This document shows, piece by piece, positions 1-6,587 of a stretch of 11,058 nt of DNA. The notes under the pieces are model-generated. The model did not search any database. It was not told where the DNA came from and saw only the letters and a program-made list of their open reading frames with translations. The stretch is taken from positions 1 through 11,058 of the forward strand of contig CAKRWZ010000063.1 in the NCBI GenBank assembly GCA_934418295.1, written 5' to 3'. Numbering within the stretch: position 1 is the stretch's first letter; every line of letters begins with the position of its first letter. The DNA is from an uncultured Mediterraneibacter sp. (lineage in GTDB: Bacteria; Bacillota; Clostridia; Lachnospirales; Lachnospiraceae). The position numbers were made by a program, and so were the translations under genes.

Positions 1-401
1 AAGCGGATGATGGGAGAAATATTCCGATTATGACTATGGGACCGATCTGTATTGCTCCAGAATTGAAAAGACAAGGATATGGAAAAATTTTACTGGATTA
101 TTCACTTGAAAAAGCAGCGGAGGTTGGCTGCGGTGCAGTCTGTTTTGAAGGAAATATTGATTTTTATGGGAAAAGTGGATTTAAGTATGCAAGTGAATTT
201 GGAATCCGTTATCACGGGCTGGAAGCTGGTCAGGATGCGTCTTTCTTTCTATGTAAAGAACTGATCCCGGGATATTTGAAGGGGATTACAGGAGAATATG
301 AGACACCTGCAGGGTATTTTGTGGATGAAAAAGAAAGTGAAGAATTCGATAAGATGTTTTCTTATAAAGAAAAGAAAAAACTACCGGGACAGTTATTCTG
401 A
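1..401 (+). CDS. GNAT family N-acetyltransferase, 5'-truncated
   Basis: This is the C-terminal part of a GCN5-related N-acetyltransferase, a family that moves an acetyl group from acetyl-CoA to an amine. The frame is open from the window edge, and about 133 residues are visible. The acetyl-CoA-binding motif A is clear: GPICIAPELKRQGYGKILL, with the R-Q-G-x-G-K loop. It is followed by the stretch A-V-C-F-E-G-N-x-D-F-Y-G-K-S-G-F, which fits the late strand and helix of the fold. Motif A normally lies some 70-80 residues into these proteins, so the ATG at 30 is probably internal and the real start lies outside the window. The substrate cannot be told. A weak 5-bp stem (405-409/415-419, loop AACTG) followed by TTTTATA comes just after the stop and could be a poor terminator. 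Confidence 0.85.
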   Translation, partial: ADDGRNIPIMTMGPICIAPELKRQGYGKILLDYSLEKAAEVGCGAVCFEGNIDFYGKSGFKYASEFGIRYHGLEAGQDASFFLCKELIPGYLKGITGEYETPAGYFVDEKESEEFDKMFSYKEKKKLPGQLF

Positions 402-576
402 TTTATGCGAACTGCGCATTTTATATTAGGAGCTGTATTGCCTTGGATGGGATTGAATATTGCAATTTGATGAGTTTTTCTTGTTGCCTGTTTATGCAGT
501 GATCGGAATTGGTTATTCAACACACAGCACGGAAAGCACATAAAATATATTTAAACAATTTTATAGCCGGATGGGT
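402..576 (+). other. Gene-poor stretch with a possible decayed small membrane ORF
   Basis: No intact gene is convincing here. An ATG at 405 opens 21 codons (MRTAHFILGAVLPWMGLNIAI, then TGA at 468-470). The +1 frame then continues from 469 with F-F-L-L-P-V-Y-A-V-I-G-I-G-Y up to a TAA near 543. Together the two pieces read like two hydrophobic segments of one small membrane protein split by a frameshift. There is no good ribosome site before 405. This could be a relic or chance. Confidence 0.2.
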
Positions 577-605
577 TTGAATTTCGCAGATCAAAGGATT
601 ATAAT
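577..605 (+). promoter_or_regulatory. Sigma-A-type promoter for the mgtE leader transcript
   Basis: The -35 box is TTGAAT (577-582), the spacer is 17 bp, and the -10 box is a perfect TATAAT (600-605). Transcription would start near 612, about 300 nt before the mgtE start codon, so the mRNA has an unusually long 5' leader. No competing strong promoter was seen closer to mgtE. Confidence 0.7.
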
Positions 606-672
606 AATTAAGGAATTTCGAACATTCCATGAAAATTCAGGTAAAAGGCAGGTGAACAGGATGGACAGTTGT

Positions 673-816
673 GATGGTCATGGGCGAAGTAAGCGCACAG
701 GATGGAAAAGGGACAACAGTTCATTCTGTTTGTTCGTTGCTATGCATCCGGAGGAAGCTGCCGATGGCAGGTTCTGTAGATATAGCATTTTTCATCCTGT
801 ATCCCATTTGAACATC
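673..816 (+). ncRNA. Structured 5' leader RNA of mgtE, candidate cis-regulatory element
   Basis: Helices were found by hand pairing. Outer helix: 673-684 with 803-816, 11 pairs with one mismatch and a two-base bulge. Then there is a 12-nt/2-nt internal loop (685-696 / 801-802). P1: 697-709 (ACAGGATGGAAAA) with 788-800 (TTTTTCATCCTGT), 13 consecutive pairs with one G-U. P2: 711-719 with 726-735, one bulge, hexaloop 720-725. P3: 738-743 (TGCTAT) with 782-787 (ATAGCA), carrying an upper hairpin 754-762/766-774 with one G-G mismatch and loop GAT. P1, P2 and P3 make a tight three-way junction. The element lies in the leader of a Mg2+ channel gene, where ion-sensing RNAs are common, but the conserved M-box core is absent. 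No U-tract terminator follows, so control by the ribosome site or by RNA stability would be more likely than attenuation. Function is inference. Confidence 0.5.
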
Positions 817-860
817 CATAATTGAATACTTGAAAAAGCAAACGTGTGGAGGAGAACGAT

Positions 861-899
861 TTGGTCCTGCTTTACATATTTGCGGAAGAAAAAGGATGA
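861..899 (+). CDS. Possible 12-residue leader peptide upstream of mgtE
   Basis: A TTG codon at 861 lies 6 nt after a strong ribosome-binding sequence (GGAGGAG, 848-854) and opens 12 codons reading MVLLYIFAEEKG, ending at TGA 897-899. The last base of that stop is the first base of the mgtE Shine-Dalgarno (AGGAGGG, 899-905). This arrangement would let ribosomes that finish the short frame influence mgtE initiation. Leader peptides are known before other Mg2+ transporter genes (mgtL before mgtA and corL before corA in Salmonella), but this one has no visible sequence likeness to them. Non-ATG start and tiny size keep confidence low. Confidence 0.3.
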   Translation: MVLLYIFAEEKG

Positions 900-913
900 G
901 GAGGGCAAAAGAG

Positions 914-2323
914 ATGGAAGATACACAGGATTATCAAGAACATAAAGATTATAAATCTGAAATTCTGAATATCATAAGAAGCAATGCTTCTCCGGGGATC
1001 ATGAGAAATAAATTGGAAGATTATCATGAGAATGATCTCGCAGATGTATTCCCGGAGCTCTCTGTTGCGGAAAGACGGAAATTGTGCCGGATCTTGGATC
1101 TGGACATGCTTGCGGATATCTTCGAATACATTGATGAAAAGCAGGCGGCTGAGTATCTGGATGAGATGGATGTGCGTAAGGCGGCGTCCATTCTTTCGGG
1201 AATGGAGACAGATGCGGTGGTCGATGTACTGCGGATGAGTCCGAAAGAAAAAAGATCACTTTTATTGGAACTCATGGATGATGATGCCAGAAAAGATATG
1301 GCGCTCATCGCAGCGTTCGATGAGGAAGAGATCGGCTCGAAAATGACCACGAATTACATTGAGATTCGTGAAAATCTTGCTGTGAAACAGGCCATGAGCG
1401 AATTGGTAAATCAGGCTGCCAAAAATGATAATATCACCACTATTTTTATGGTGACAGAGGATCACACCTTCTACGGAGCGATGGATCTGAAAGATCTGAT
1501 CACTGCAAGACAGGATACGTCTCTGGAAGATCTGATCGTGACATCGTATCCATATGTATATGGTCATGAATTGATCGATGACTGTATTGAAAAATTGAAA
1601 GATTACTCGGAAAATTCGATTCCGGTGTTGGATAATAACAACAAACTGCTGGGCGTTATCACATCCCAAAGCATCGTAGACCTGGTCGACGATGAGATGG
1701 GAGAAGATTATGCAAAGCTGGCCGGTTTGACAGCGGAAGAGGATTTGAAAGAACCACTTTTGGAAAGTATGAAAAAGCGACTGCCGTGGCTGTTGATTTT
1801 GCTGGCTCTGGGAACTTTCGTGTCTTCGGTCGTGGGCGTATTTGAAAAAATCGTCAGTCAGCTTACGATCATTATGTGTTTCCAGTCGTTGATTCTGGAC
1901 ATGGCCGGAAATGTCGGTACCCAGTCGTTGGCTGTGACGATCCGGGTATTGATGGATGAGTCGTTGACCGGAAAACAGAAGGTAGAGCTGGTCTTCAAAG
2001 AGATGAAGATTGCGTTGTCAAACGGCACAATTCTTGGAATTTTATCTTTTCTCGTATTAGGATTGTACATTGCATTGTTTAAGGGCAAGACTTGGGCGTT
2101 TGCCTATGCGGTGTCAGGATGCATCGGATTATCTTTGACACTGGCTATGGTGATTTCCGGTGCAGTCGGAACACTGATCCCGCTGTTTTTCAAGAAGATC
2201 AATGTGGATCCGGCGGTAGCATCCGGTCCGCTTATTACAACGGTCAATGACCTTGTCGCAGTTATAACTTATTATGGACTTTGCGGAATGTTGCTGGTCG
2301 GGGTCCTGCATCTGGCAGGGTAA
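914..2323 (+). CDS. mgtE: MgtE-type magnesium channel/transporter
   Basis: MgtE is a homodimeric, Mg2+-gated Mg2+ channel of the plasma membrane. The 469-residue length fits the family. Residues about 1-135 form the helical cytoplasmic N domain, with the repeated pattern of L-A-D-I-F-E-Y-I and A-A-x-I-L-S-x-M typical of its superhelix. Two CBS domains follow at about 140-255 (for example P-V-L-D-N-N-N-K-L-L-G-V-I-T). Five membrane segments start near residue 290. The pore-helix signature appears as A-G-N-V-G-T-Q-S (331-338), and the ion-site aspartate as N-D-L-V-A (D446). I chose ATG 914 because AGGAGGG lies 8 nt upstream. An in-frame TTG at 830 would add 28 residues that do not look like MgtE and has no ribosome site. 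The gene is preceded by a long structured leader and followed by a hairpin terminator, so it is probably a single-gene unit under its own control. Confidence 0.95.
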   Translation: MEDTQDYQEHKDYKSEILNIIRSNASPGIMRNKLEDYHENDLADVFPELSVAERRKLCRILDLDMLADIFEYIDEKQAAEYLDEMDVRKAASILSGMETDAVVDVLRMSPKEKRSLLLELMDDDARKDMALIAAFDEEEIGSKMTTNYIEIRENLAVKQAMSELVNQAAKNDNITTIFMVTEDHTFYGAMDLKDLITARQDTSLEDLIVTSYPYVYGHELIDDCIEKLKDYSENSIPVLDNNNKLLGVITSQSIVDLVDDEMGEDYAKLAGLTAEEDLKEPLLESMKKRLPWLLILLALGTFVSSVVGVFEKIVSQLTIIMCFQSLILDMAGNVGTQSLAVTIRVLMDESLTGKQKVELVFKEMKIALSNGTILGILSFLVLGLYIALFKGKTWAFAYAVSGCIGLSLTLAMVISGAVGTLIPLFFKKINVDPAVASGPLITTVNDLVAVITYYGLCGMLLVGVLHLAG

Positions 2324-2385
2324 CTGCAGAAGAATCATAAAGTAAATGAGGAGATACAAGAAGAAATATAAAACAGAAACATGTT

Positions 2386-2416
2386 CAGAGTCGGTCAAAG
2401 GACCGGCTCTGATTTT
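2386..2416 (+). terminator. Rho-independent terminator after mgtE
   Basis: An 11-bp stem, CAGAGTCGGTC with GACCGGCTCTG (one G-U pair), has the tetraloop AAAG and is followed by ATTTT. It starts 62 nt after the mgtE stop. The U-tract is short. A second perfect 7-bp hairpin (GCCAGAT/ATCTGGC, 2422-2428/2441-2447) follows and may help. Confidence 0.75.
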
Positions 2417-2455
2417 AAATTGCCAGATATATGACAAAAGATCTGGCGGGGATTA

Positions 2456-2484
2456 TTGATTTAAGGGATAAAATCGAATATAAT
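2456..2484 (+). promoter_or_regulatory. Sigma-A-type promoter of the por unit
   Basis: TTGATT (2456-2461), a 17-bp spacer and a perfect TATAAT (2479-2484) place the start near 2491, about 100 nt before porG. Confidence 0.75.
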
Positions 2485-2515
2485 AGAGTGAACTCTGTTT
2501 ATAGCATATGTAAAC
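2485..2515 (+). repeat. Two inverted repeats at the por transcription start, candidate operator
   Basis: AGAGT-GA-ACTCT (2485-2496) abuts the -10 box and spans the predicted start. GTTTA-N9-TAAAC (2497-2515) follows directly. The positions suit repressor binding. Neither matches the Rex consensus (TTGTTAA-N4-TTAACAA) expected of redox control, so the regulator is unknown. Confidence 0.35.
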
Positions 2516-2592
2516 GGACATCGCTTATTTTTTAGAAGAAACATTTCCGATGATAAAAGCAAAACAGATTACAAAAGGAAAGAGGGAATCTT

Positions 2593-3171
2593 ATGAAAGA
2601 AATGATGGAAATCCGTTGGCACGGACGGGGCGGCCAGGGCGCGAAAACTGCCAGCCAGTTGCTTGCCGATGCGGCGTTTATGTCAGGAAAATATGTACAG
2701 TCTTTTCCTGAGTACGGCCCTGAAAGATCCGGTGCACCTATTACAGCATATAATCGCATCTCGGATACACGTTGTAGTATACATAGTAACATTTATGAAC
2801 CAGATTATGTAGTAGTGGTGGATGAAACGTTGTTGGAAAGCGTGGATGTGACCGCGGGATTGAAAAAAGAAGGTGCGATCATCATCAACTCCGAAAAGTC
2901 AGCCAGTCAGTTAAGGCCGCTTCTGAGAGGATATGAAGGCTGTGTCTATACTATTGATGCGGGTAAGATTTCCAGAAAGCATTTGGGAGCATATTTTCCG
3001 AATACCCCGATGCTTGCGGCAACTGTAGCAGTCAGCAACTGTGTGGACAGGGAGGCTTTTCTGAAAGACATGGAAACTTCTTATCAGCATAAATTTGCAA
3101 AAAAACCACAGGTGATACAGGGCAATCTGGACTGTTTGGAAGAAGCGATGAAGGAGGTTAAGTCAGAATGA
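2593..3171 (+). CDS. porG: 2-oxoacid:ferredoxin oxidoreductase gamma subunit (PorG-like)
   Basis: This is the gamma subunit of a four-subunit, CoA-dependent 2-oxoacid:ferredoxin oxidoreductase, most likely pyruvate:ferredoxin oxidoreductase (pyruvate + CoA + oxidised ferredoxin to acetyl-CoA + CO2 + reduced ferredoxin). The 192 residues match the usual gamma length. The family signature R-W-H-G-R-G-G-Q-G-A-K-T-A (8-20) is followed by F-P-E-Y-G-P-E-R-S-G-A-P. The ribosome site is an AGGAAAGAGGGA stretch before ATG 2593. It is first in the order gamma-delta-alpha-beta, and its stop overlaps the next start (ATGA, 3168-3171), so translation is probably coupled. Substrate choice among pyruvate, branched-chain 2-oxoacids and 2-oxoglutarate rests on the alpha subunit. 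Confidence 0.92.
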   Translation: MKEMMEIRWHGRGGQGAKTASQLLADAAFMSGKYVQSFPEYGPERSGAPITAYNRISDTRCSIHSNIYEPDYVVVVDETLLESVDVTAGLKKEGAIIINSEKSASQLRPLLRGYEGCVYTIDAGKISRKHLGAYFPNTPMLAATVAVSNCVDREAFLKDMETSYQHKFAKKPQVIQGNLDCLEEAMKEVKSE

Positions 3172-3473
3172 GTAAAAAAGCAGCAGATATAAATGAACAG
3201 ATCGTTTGGCAGGATCTGACTTACGGATGTGAAATTTACGAGCCGGGAACCTCCAGACTGACCATGACAGGCGAATGGCGTTCTAAAATTCCGCTCTGGG
3301 ATGAGACAAAGTGTAAACAATGTCTTCTTTGCACTCCTTTTTGTCCGGATTCCAGTATCCCGGTCAAAGACGGAAAAAGAAGTGAATTTGACTATGATCA
3401 TTGTAAAGGATGCGGCATCTGTTATAAGGTCTGTCCTTTCCAGGCAATTGAATGGAAGGAGGTACACGAATGA
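3168..3473 (+). CDS. porD: 2-oxoacid:ferredoxin oxidoreductase delta subunit, 2x[4Fe-4S] ferredoxin type
   Basis: This 101-residue subunit passes electrons from the catalytic core to external ferredoxin. Two full C-x2-C-x2-C-x3-C-P clusters are present: C49, C52, C55, C59 and C79, C82, C85, C89. That is enough for two [4Fe-4S] centres. The leading segment with G-E-W-R-S-K-I-P is typical of PorD. Start and stop both overlap neighbours as ATGA (3168-3171 and 3470-3473), and an AGGAGG-type site (AAGGAGGT near 3165) lies just before the upstream stop. Confidence 0.93.
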   Translation: MSKKAADINEQIVWQDLTYGCEIYEPGTSRLTMTGEWRSKIPLWDETKCKQCLLCTPFCPDSSIPVKDGKRSEFDYDHCKGCGICYKVCPFQAIEWKEVHE

Positions 3474-4669
3474 GTATTCGAGACAGATTATCAGGAAATG
3501 AAGCCATTGCAACGGCAATGCGTCAGATCAATCCGGACGTATTCGCCATGTTTCCCATCACGCCGTCTACAGAGATACCGCAGTACTATGCACAGTATGT
3601 GGCAGACGGAAAAGTGGACACAGAATTTATCTGCGTAGAAAGTGAACATTCCGCAATGTCGGCATGTATCGGTGCAGAAGCGGCAGGATGCCGAGCCATT
3701 ACGGCTACCTCTTCAGCCGGACTTTCTTATATGAATGAAGTGCTTTATGTGGCAGCATCCGCCAGATTACCACTTGTGTTGGCGGTATCCTGCAGGGCGC
3801 TGACAGGACCGATCAATATCAACCATGACTATTCGGATTCCATGGCGGAAAGAGATTCCGGTTTCATCCAGATTTATGCGGAAAACAACCAGGAAGCATA
3901 CGACAATTATCTGCAGGCGCATCGTATCGCAGAAACAGCGGATGTGCGGCTGCCGGTTATGATCTGCGAAGACGGATTTATTACCTCTCATGCAATCGAA
4001 AACATTGAACTGGAAGAGGATGAAGCGGTAAAAGCGTTTGTCGGAGAATATCATCCGGAAAATTATCTTCTGAAAGAGGAAAATCCGTTGGCAGTGGGGC
4101 CTTATGGAGTGTCCGGATATTATATGGAAGCCAGAGTGGCACAGGCAGAAGCAATGAAAAATGCAAAGCATGCCATCAAAGAAGTGGCAGCAGATTTTGA
4201 AGCAAAATTCGGCCGTCACTATGATTTCTTCGAAGCGTATCAGATGCAGGATGCGGAGATGGCCATTGTGTTGATGGGATCCAGTGCCGGCACGGCAAAA
4301 GCAGCCGTGGACGAATTGAGAAGTCAAGGTGTAAAAGCCGGTTTGATCAAGATCCGTGTATTCCGTCCGTTCCCGGGAGAAGAATTGGCAGAAGCCTTGA
4401 AGCATTGTAAAGTAGTTGCTGTGTTGGACAAGAGTGAAGGGTTTAGCGCAAACGGCGGACCGCTGTTTGCAGAAACGGCATCTGCCATGATCAATCTGGA
4501 GCAAAGACCGAAAATGGTGGACATTGTGTACGGCCTTGGCGGACGTGATTTTACGGTAGACCATACAAAACGCGTATTTGCGAGACTGCAGAAGATTCTG
4601 GATACAGGTGAGGTAGGACCGATTTATTCACACATGGGACAGAGAGACTTACGGGAGGAGGTACAATAA
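3470..4669 (+). CDS. porA: 2-oxoacid:ferredoxin oxidoreductase alpha subunit (PorA-like)
   Basis: The alpha subunit (399 residues) supplies half of the thiamine pyrophosphate active site. The N-terminal region carries M-F-P-I-T-P-S-T-E-I (27-36), the E-S-E-H-S-A-M-S-A helix and the T-A-T-S-S-A-G-L loop. The segment G-P-I-N-I-N-H-D-Y-S-D-S-M-A, then R-D-S-G-F-I-Q-I-Y-A-E-N, is the form seen in pyruvate-type enzymes; I therefore favour pyruvate, though the branched-chain relatives are close. The C-terminal domain has the M-G-S-S-A-G-T-A-K and I-R-V-F-R-P-F-P motifs. I chose ATG 3470 because GGAGG (3457-3463 region) precedes it at the right distance; the ATG at 3452 lies before that site. The beta gene starts 1 nt after its stop. 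Confidence 0.93.
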   Translation: MSIRDRLSGNEAIATAMRQINPDVFAMFPITPSTEIPQYYAQYVADGKVDTEFICVESEHSAMSACIGAEAAGCRAITATSSAGLSYMNEVLYVAASARLPLVLAVSCRALTGPININHDYSDSMAERDSGFIQIYAENNQEAYDNYLQAHRIAETADVRLPVMICEDGFITSHAIENIELEEDEAVKAFVGEYHPENYLLKEENPLAVGPYGVSGYYMEARVAQAEAMKNAKHAIKEVAADFEAKFGRHYDFFEAYQMQDAEMAIVLMGSSAGTAKAAVDELRSQGVKAGLIKIRVFRPFPGEELAEALKHCKVVAVLDKSEGFSANGGPLFAETASAMINLEQRPKMVDIVYGLGGRDFTVDHTKRVFARLQKILDTGEVGPIYSHMGQRDLREEVQ

Positions 4670-4670
4670 A

Positions 4671-5600
4671 ATGGCATATAATTTGAAAGAACAAATGAGC
4701 AAAGAAGAGCGGTTTGAAGCCGGTCACAGATTATGTGCGGGATGTGGTGCCGGAATCGTATGTCGTGCCATGATGAGAGCAGTTGATCCGGGAGATAAAG
4801 CCGTGATCTGTAATGCGACGGGGTGTCTGGAGGTGTCTTCTTTCCAGTATCCGTATACGGCGTGGAAAGATTCGTATATCCACACGGCTTTTGAAAACAC
4901 ATCGGCGACGGCTTCCGGTGTGGAAGCGGCATATCAGGCTATGAAGAAAAAGGGAAAATTGAATCAAAACTTTAAGATCCTTGCCATCGGCGGTGACGGA
5001 GGAACCTATGATATCGGTTTCCAGTCCCTTTCAGGAGCTCTGGAAAGAGGACATGATTTTACCTATTTTTGTTATGACAACAATGCTTATATGAACACCG
5101 GAACACAGCGCAGCTCTGCGACACCGAGATATGCATCTGCGACAACCACTCCGGCAGGCGTGGAGTCGGTCGGCAAAAAGCAGGTACAGAAAGACCTGAC
5201 ACAAATTGTTGTAGCCCACGGCTCACCGTATGTGGCGCAGACCACATTGCTTGGGACTATGAAAGATTTTCAAGAAAAAGCCCACAGAGCGATCTATGAG
5301 CCAGGCCCTACATTTGTGAATGTGTTGACGCCATGCCCGAGAGGATGGCAGTATCCGGCAGAAATCCTTCCGGAAATCTGTAAGCTGGCGGTAGAAACCT
5401 GTATCTGGCCGCTTTATGAGGTGGTAGACGGAGAATATCGTTTGAACTACGAGCCAAAGAAAAAACGTCCGGTAGAAGAGTTTATGAGACTGCAGGGAAG
5501 GTTCCGCCATTGTTTCAAACCGGGAAATGAATGGACGATCGAAGAAGCACAGAAATATGTAGATGAGAAATGGGAAGAATTGCTGAAGCGTTGTAAATAG
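4671..5600 (+). CDS. porB: 2-oxoacid:ferredoxin oxidoreductase beta subunit (PorB-like)
   Basis: The beta subunit (309 residues) holds the diphosphate end of thiamine pyrophosphate and the proximal [4Fe-4S] cluster. C22 and C25 (L-C-A-G-C-G), C52 (A-T-G-C) and C222 (T-P-C-P-R-G-W) are the expected four cluster ligands. The TPP/Mg2+ motif reads I-G-G-D-G-G-T-Y-D-I-G (106-116), with the N-N-A-Y-M-N-T-G-T-Q loop about 25 residues on. The start has GGGAGGAGG about 8 nt upstream, inside the end of porA. With porG, porD and porA it makes a complete enzyme. No terminator follows, so transcription likely runs into the next gene. Confidence 0.94.
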   Translation: MAYNLKEQMSKEERFEAGHRLCAGCGAGIVCRAMMRAVDPGDKAVICNATGCLEVSSFQYPYTAWKDSYIHTAFENTSATASGVEAAYQAMKKKGKLNQNFKILAIGGDGGTYDIGFQSLSGALERGHDFTYFCYDNNAYMNTGTQRSSATPRYASATTTPAGVESVGKKQVQKDLTQIVVAHGSPYVAQTTLLGTMKDFQEKAHRAIYEPGPTFVNVLTPCPRGWQYPAEILPEICKLAVETCIWPLYEVVDGEYRLNYEPKKKRPVEEFMRLQGRFRHCFKPGNEWTIEEAQKYVDEKWEELLKRCK

Positions 5601-5611
5601 GTTTCGTAAGC

Positions 5612-5653
5612 AGGTCATGACCTATGTAAGTTATGAGAAAGGTGTAAGTTATG
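5612..5653 (+). repeat. 12-bp palindrome and 11-nt direct repeat before the CobL-like gene
   Basis: AGGTCATGACCT (5612-5623) is a perfect palindrome. Immediately after it, TGTAAGTTATG occurs twice, at 5625-5635 and 5643-5653, with an 18-nt period; the second copy contains the start codon of the next gene. The palindrome could be an operator or an RNA hairpin between porB and the downstream gene. The direct repeat may be a small duplication. Confidence 0.4.
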
Positions 5654-6556
5654 GATAATACTATTTTTACAAATACACATATTTTGTCGTGGTTACAGTA
5701 TTTTGCACAAAACGCAGAAATTGATCTGGAGCATGTAAAGATCTTGGATATTACCAAAAAAAATAAAAACCTGATCCCTACAGTGGAATCCCACAAAACC
5801 GTTTTGGTATTTACAGAGGCAGGACATCCGGATATTTTCTATCGAATGTTCAACGCGGGGCTTGGGGAATGCCTTGTCATATACAACGAAGGAAGCGAGC
5901 CGGAAGGGGAAATCAAACAGAACAAGGTATACGATATGATCAACCGAGGGATCAATGCATCTGCCGGTATGCTGATCATCAATCCACATGCACGCAATAC
6001 TATTAAATTCGGTATGAGCAACAATGCATTTGTAACAGGTTCCGTCCGTTATGTGGGAGCAGAGATCCGAGGGATCATCCTCGGGAAAATGCAGATTTCC
6101 GAAGGAAAAAATCTGTGTATTATCTCGGGAGAATCGATCGCGGTTGAAGCAGCCATTATGAACGGAGAAGGAACCGTGATCGCAGTAGAGTATAATCATA
6201 AAGACCGGGCTACCATGGAAGAGAATGTCAGCCAGTTTGGGCTGAATAACGTGGAGATCATCGATCATGTGGATGACGAAAGCATAAAAAATCTGCCGGT
6301 TCCGGATGTGACGATGCTGGTGGCATCTGCCAGTATGGAACAGGAAGTGGAGTGCCTGTTAAAACGAAATCCAAATATGGAATTTGTGGTTTACACGCTG
6401 GACTTCCAGGTGGCAGCAGGCATGAAAGCTTTTTGTGAAAAAATGGGAATCGGAGATGTGGATGTGATCCAGGTGGAAGTTTCCAGACTGAATTCGAAAA
6501 ATGGATTCGAATCCCAGCCGGCACCGTGGATCATCACGGGAAAAGCAGGAGAGTAA
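5651..6556 (+). CDS. CobL-like (CbiE C-part + CbiT) methyltransferase homologue, probably non-catalytic
   Basis: The 301 residues follow the layout of precorrin-6Y methylase (CobL), but shortened and altered. Residues about 10-135 fit the second half of a CbiE-type domain: V-L-V-F-T-E-A-G-H-P, then F-N-A-G-L-G-E-C-L-V-I-Y, and F-G-M-S-N-N-A-F-V-T-G just before the domain join. The first half, with the usual G-x-G-P-G motif, is missing. Residues 136-301 fit CbiT: E-I-R-G-I-I-L-G-K-M, then A-V-E (178-180), F-G-L-N-N-V-E-I-I, V-P-D-V-T-M-L-V-A-S-A-S and a C-terminal Q-V-E-V-S-R-L. The glycine-rich SAM loop, normally like D-x-G-A-G-T-G-S, reads C-I-I-S-G-E-S-I here (156-163). I infer a sensor, binding or structural role, not corrin methylation. 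The gene lies 50 nt after porB with no terminator between, and no other cobalamin gene is near. The start has AAAGG 8 nt upstream. Confidence 0.65.
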   Translation: MDNTIFTNTHILSWLQYFAQNAEIDLEHVKILDITKKNKNLIPTVESHKTVLVFTEAGHPDIFYRMFNAGLGECLVIYNEGSEPEGEIKQNKVYDMINRGINASAGMLIINPHARNTIKFGMSNNAFVTGSVRYVGAEIRGIILGKMQISEGKNLCIISGESIAVEAAIMNGEGTVIAVEYNHKDRATMEENVSQFGLNNVEIIDHVDDESIKNLPVPDVTMLVASASMEQEVECLLKRNPNMEFVVYTLDFQVAAGMKAFCEKMGIGDVDVIQVEVSRLNSKNGFESQPAPWIITGKAGE

Positions 6557-6587
6557 ACAAAGAATGCTGCTTTTCCTCATCCTTACA

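Noticed and set aside
571..825. 84-residue frame in the mgtE leader
   Set aside because: It begins inside the promoter, has no ribosome site, and is basic, Cys/His-rich and unlike a protein; the RNA structure explains the region better.
402..913. M-box (ykoK) Mg2+ riboswitch upstream of mgtE
   Set aside because: The conserved core blocks (such as GUUAGGUGAGGCUCCU and the UGGGUCAACAG segment) are not present by eye, so I list a structured leader without class assignment.
830..913. Longer mgtE from an in-frame TTG at 830
   Set aside because: The added 28 residues do not resemble MgtE and lack a ribosome site; ATG 914 has AGGAGGG at good distance.
3767..4564. 265-residue antisense frame across porA
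   Set aside because: It lies wholly opposite a clear gene, is rich in Cys, His and Phe as antisense shadows are, and has no recognisable motif.
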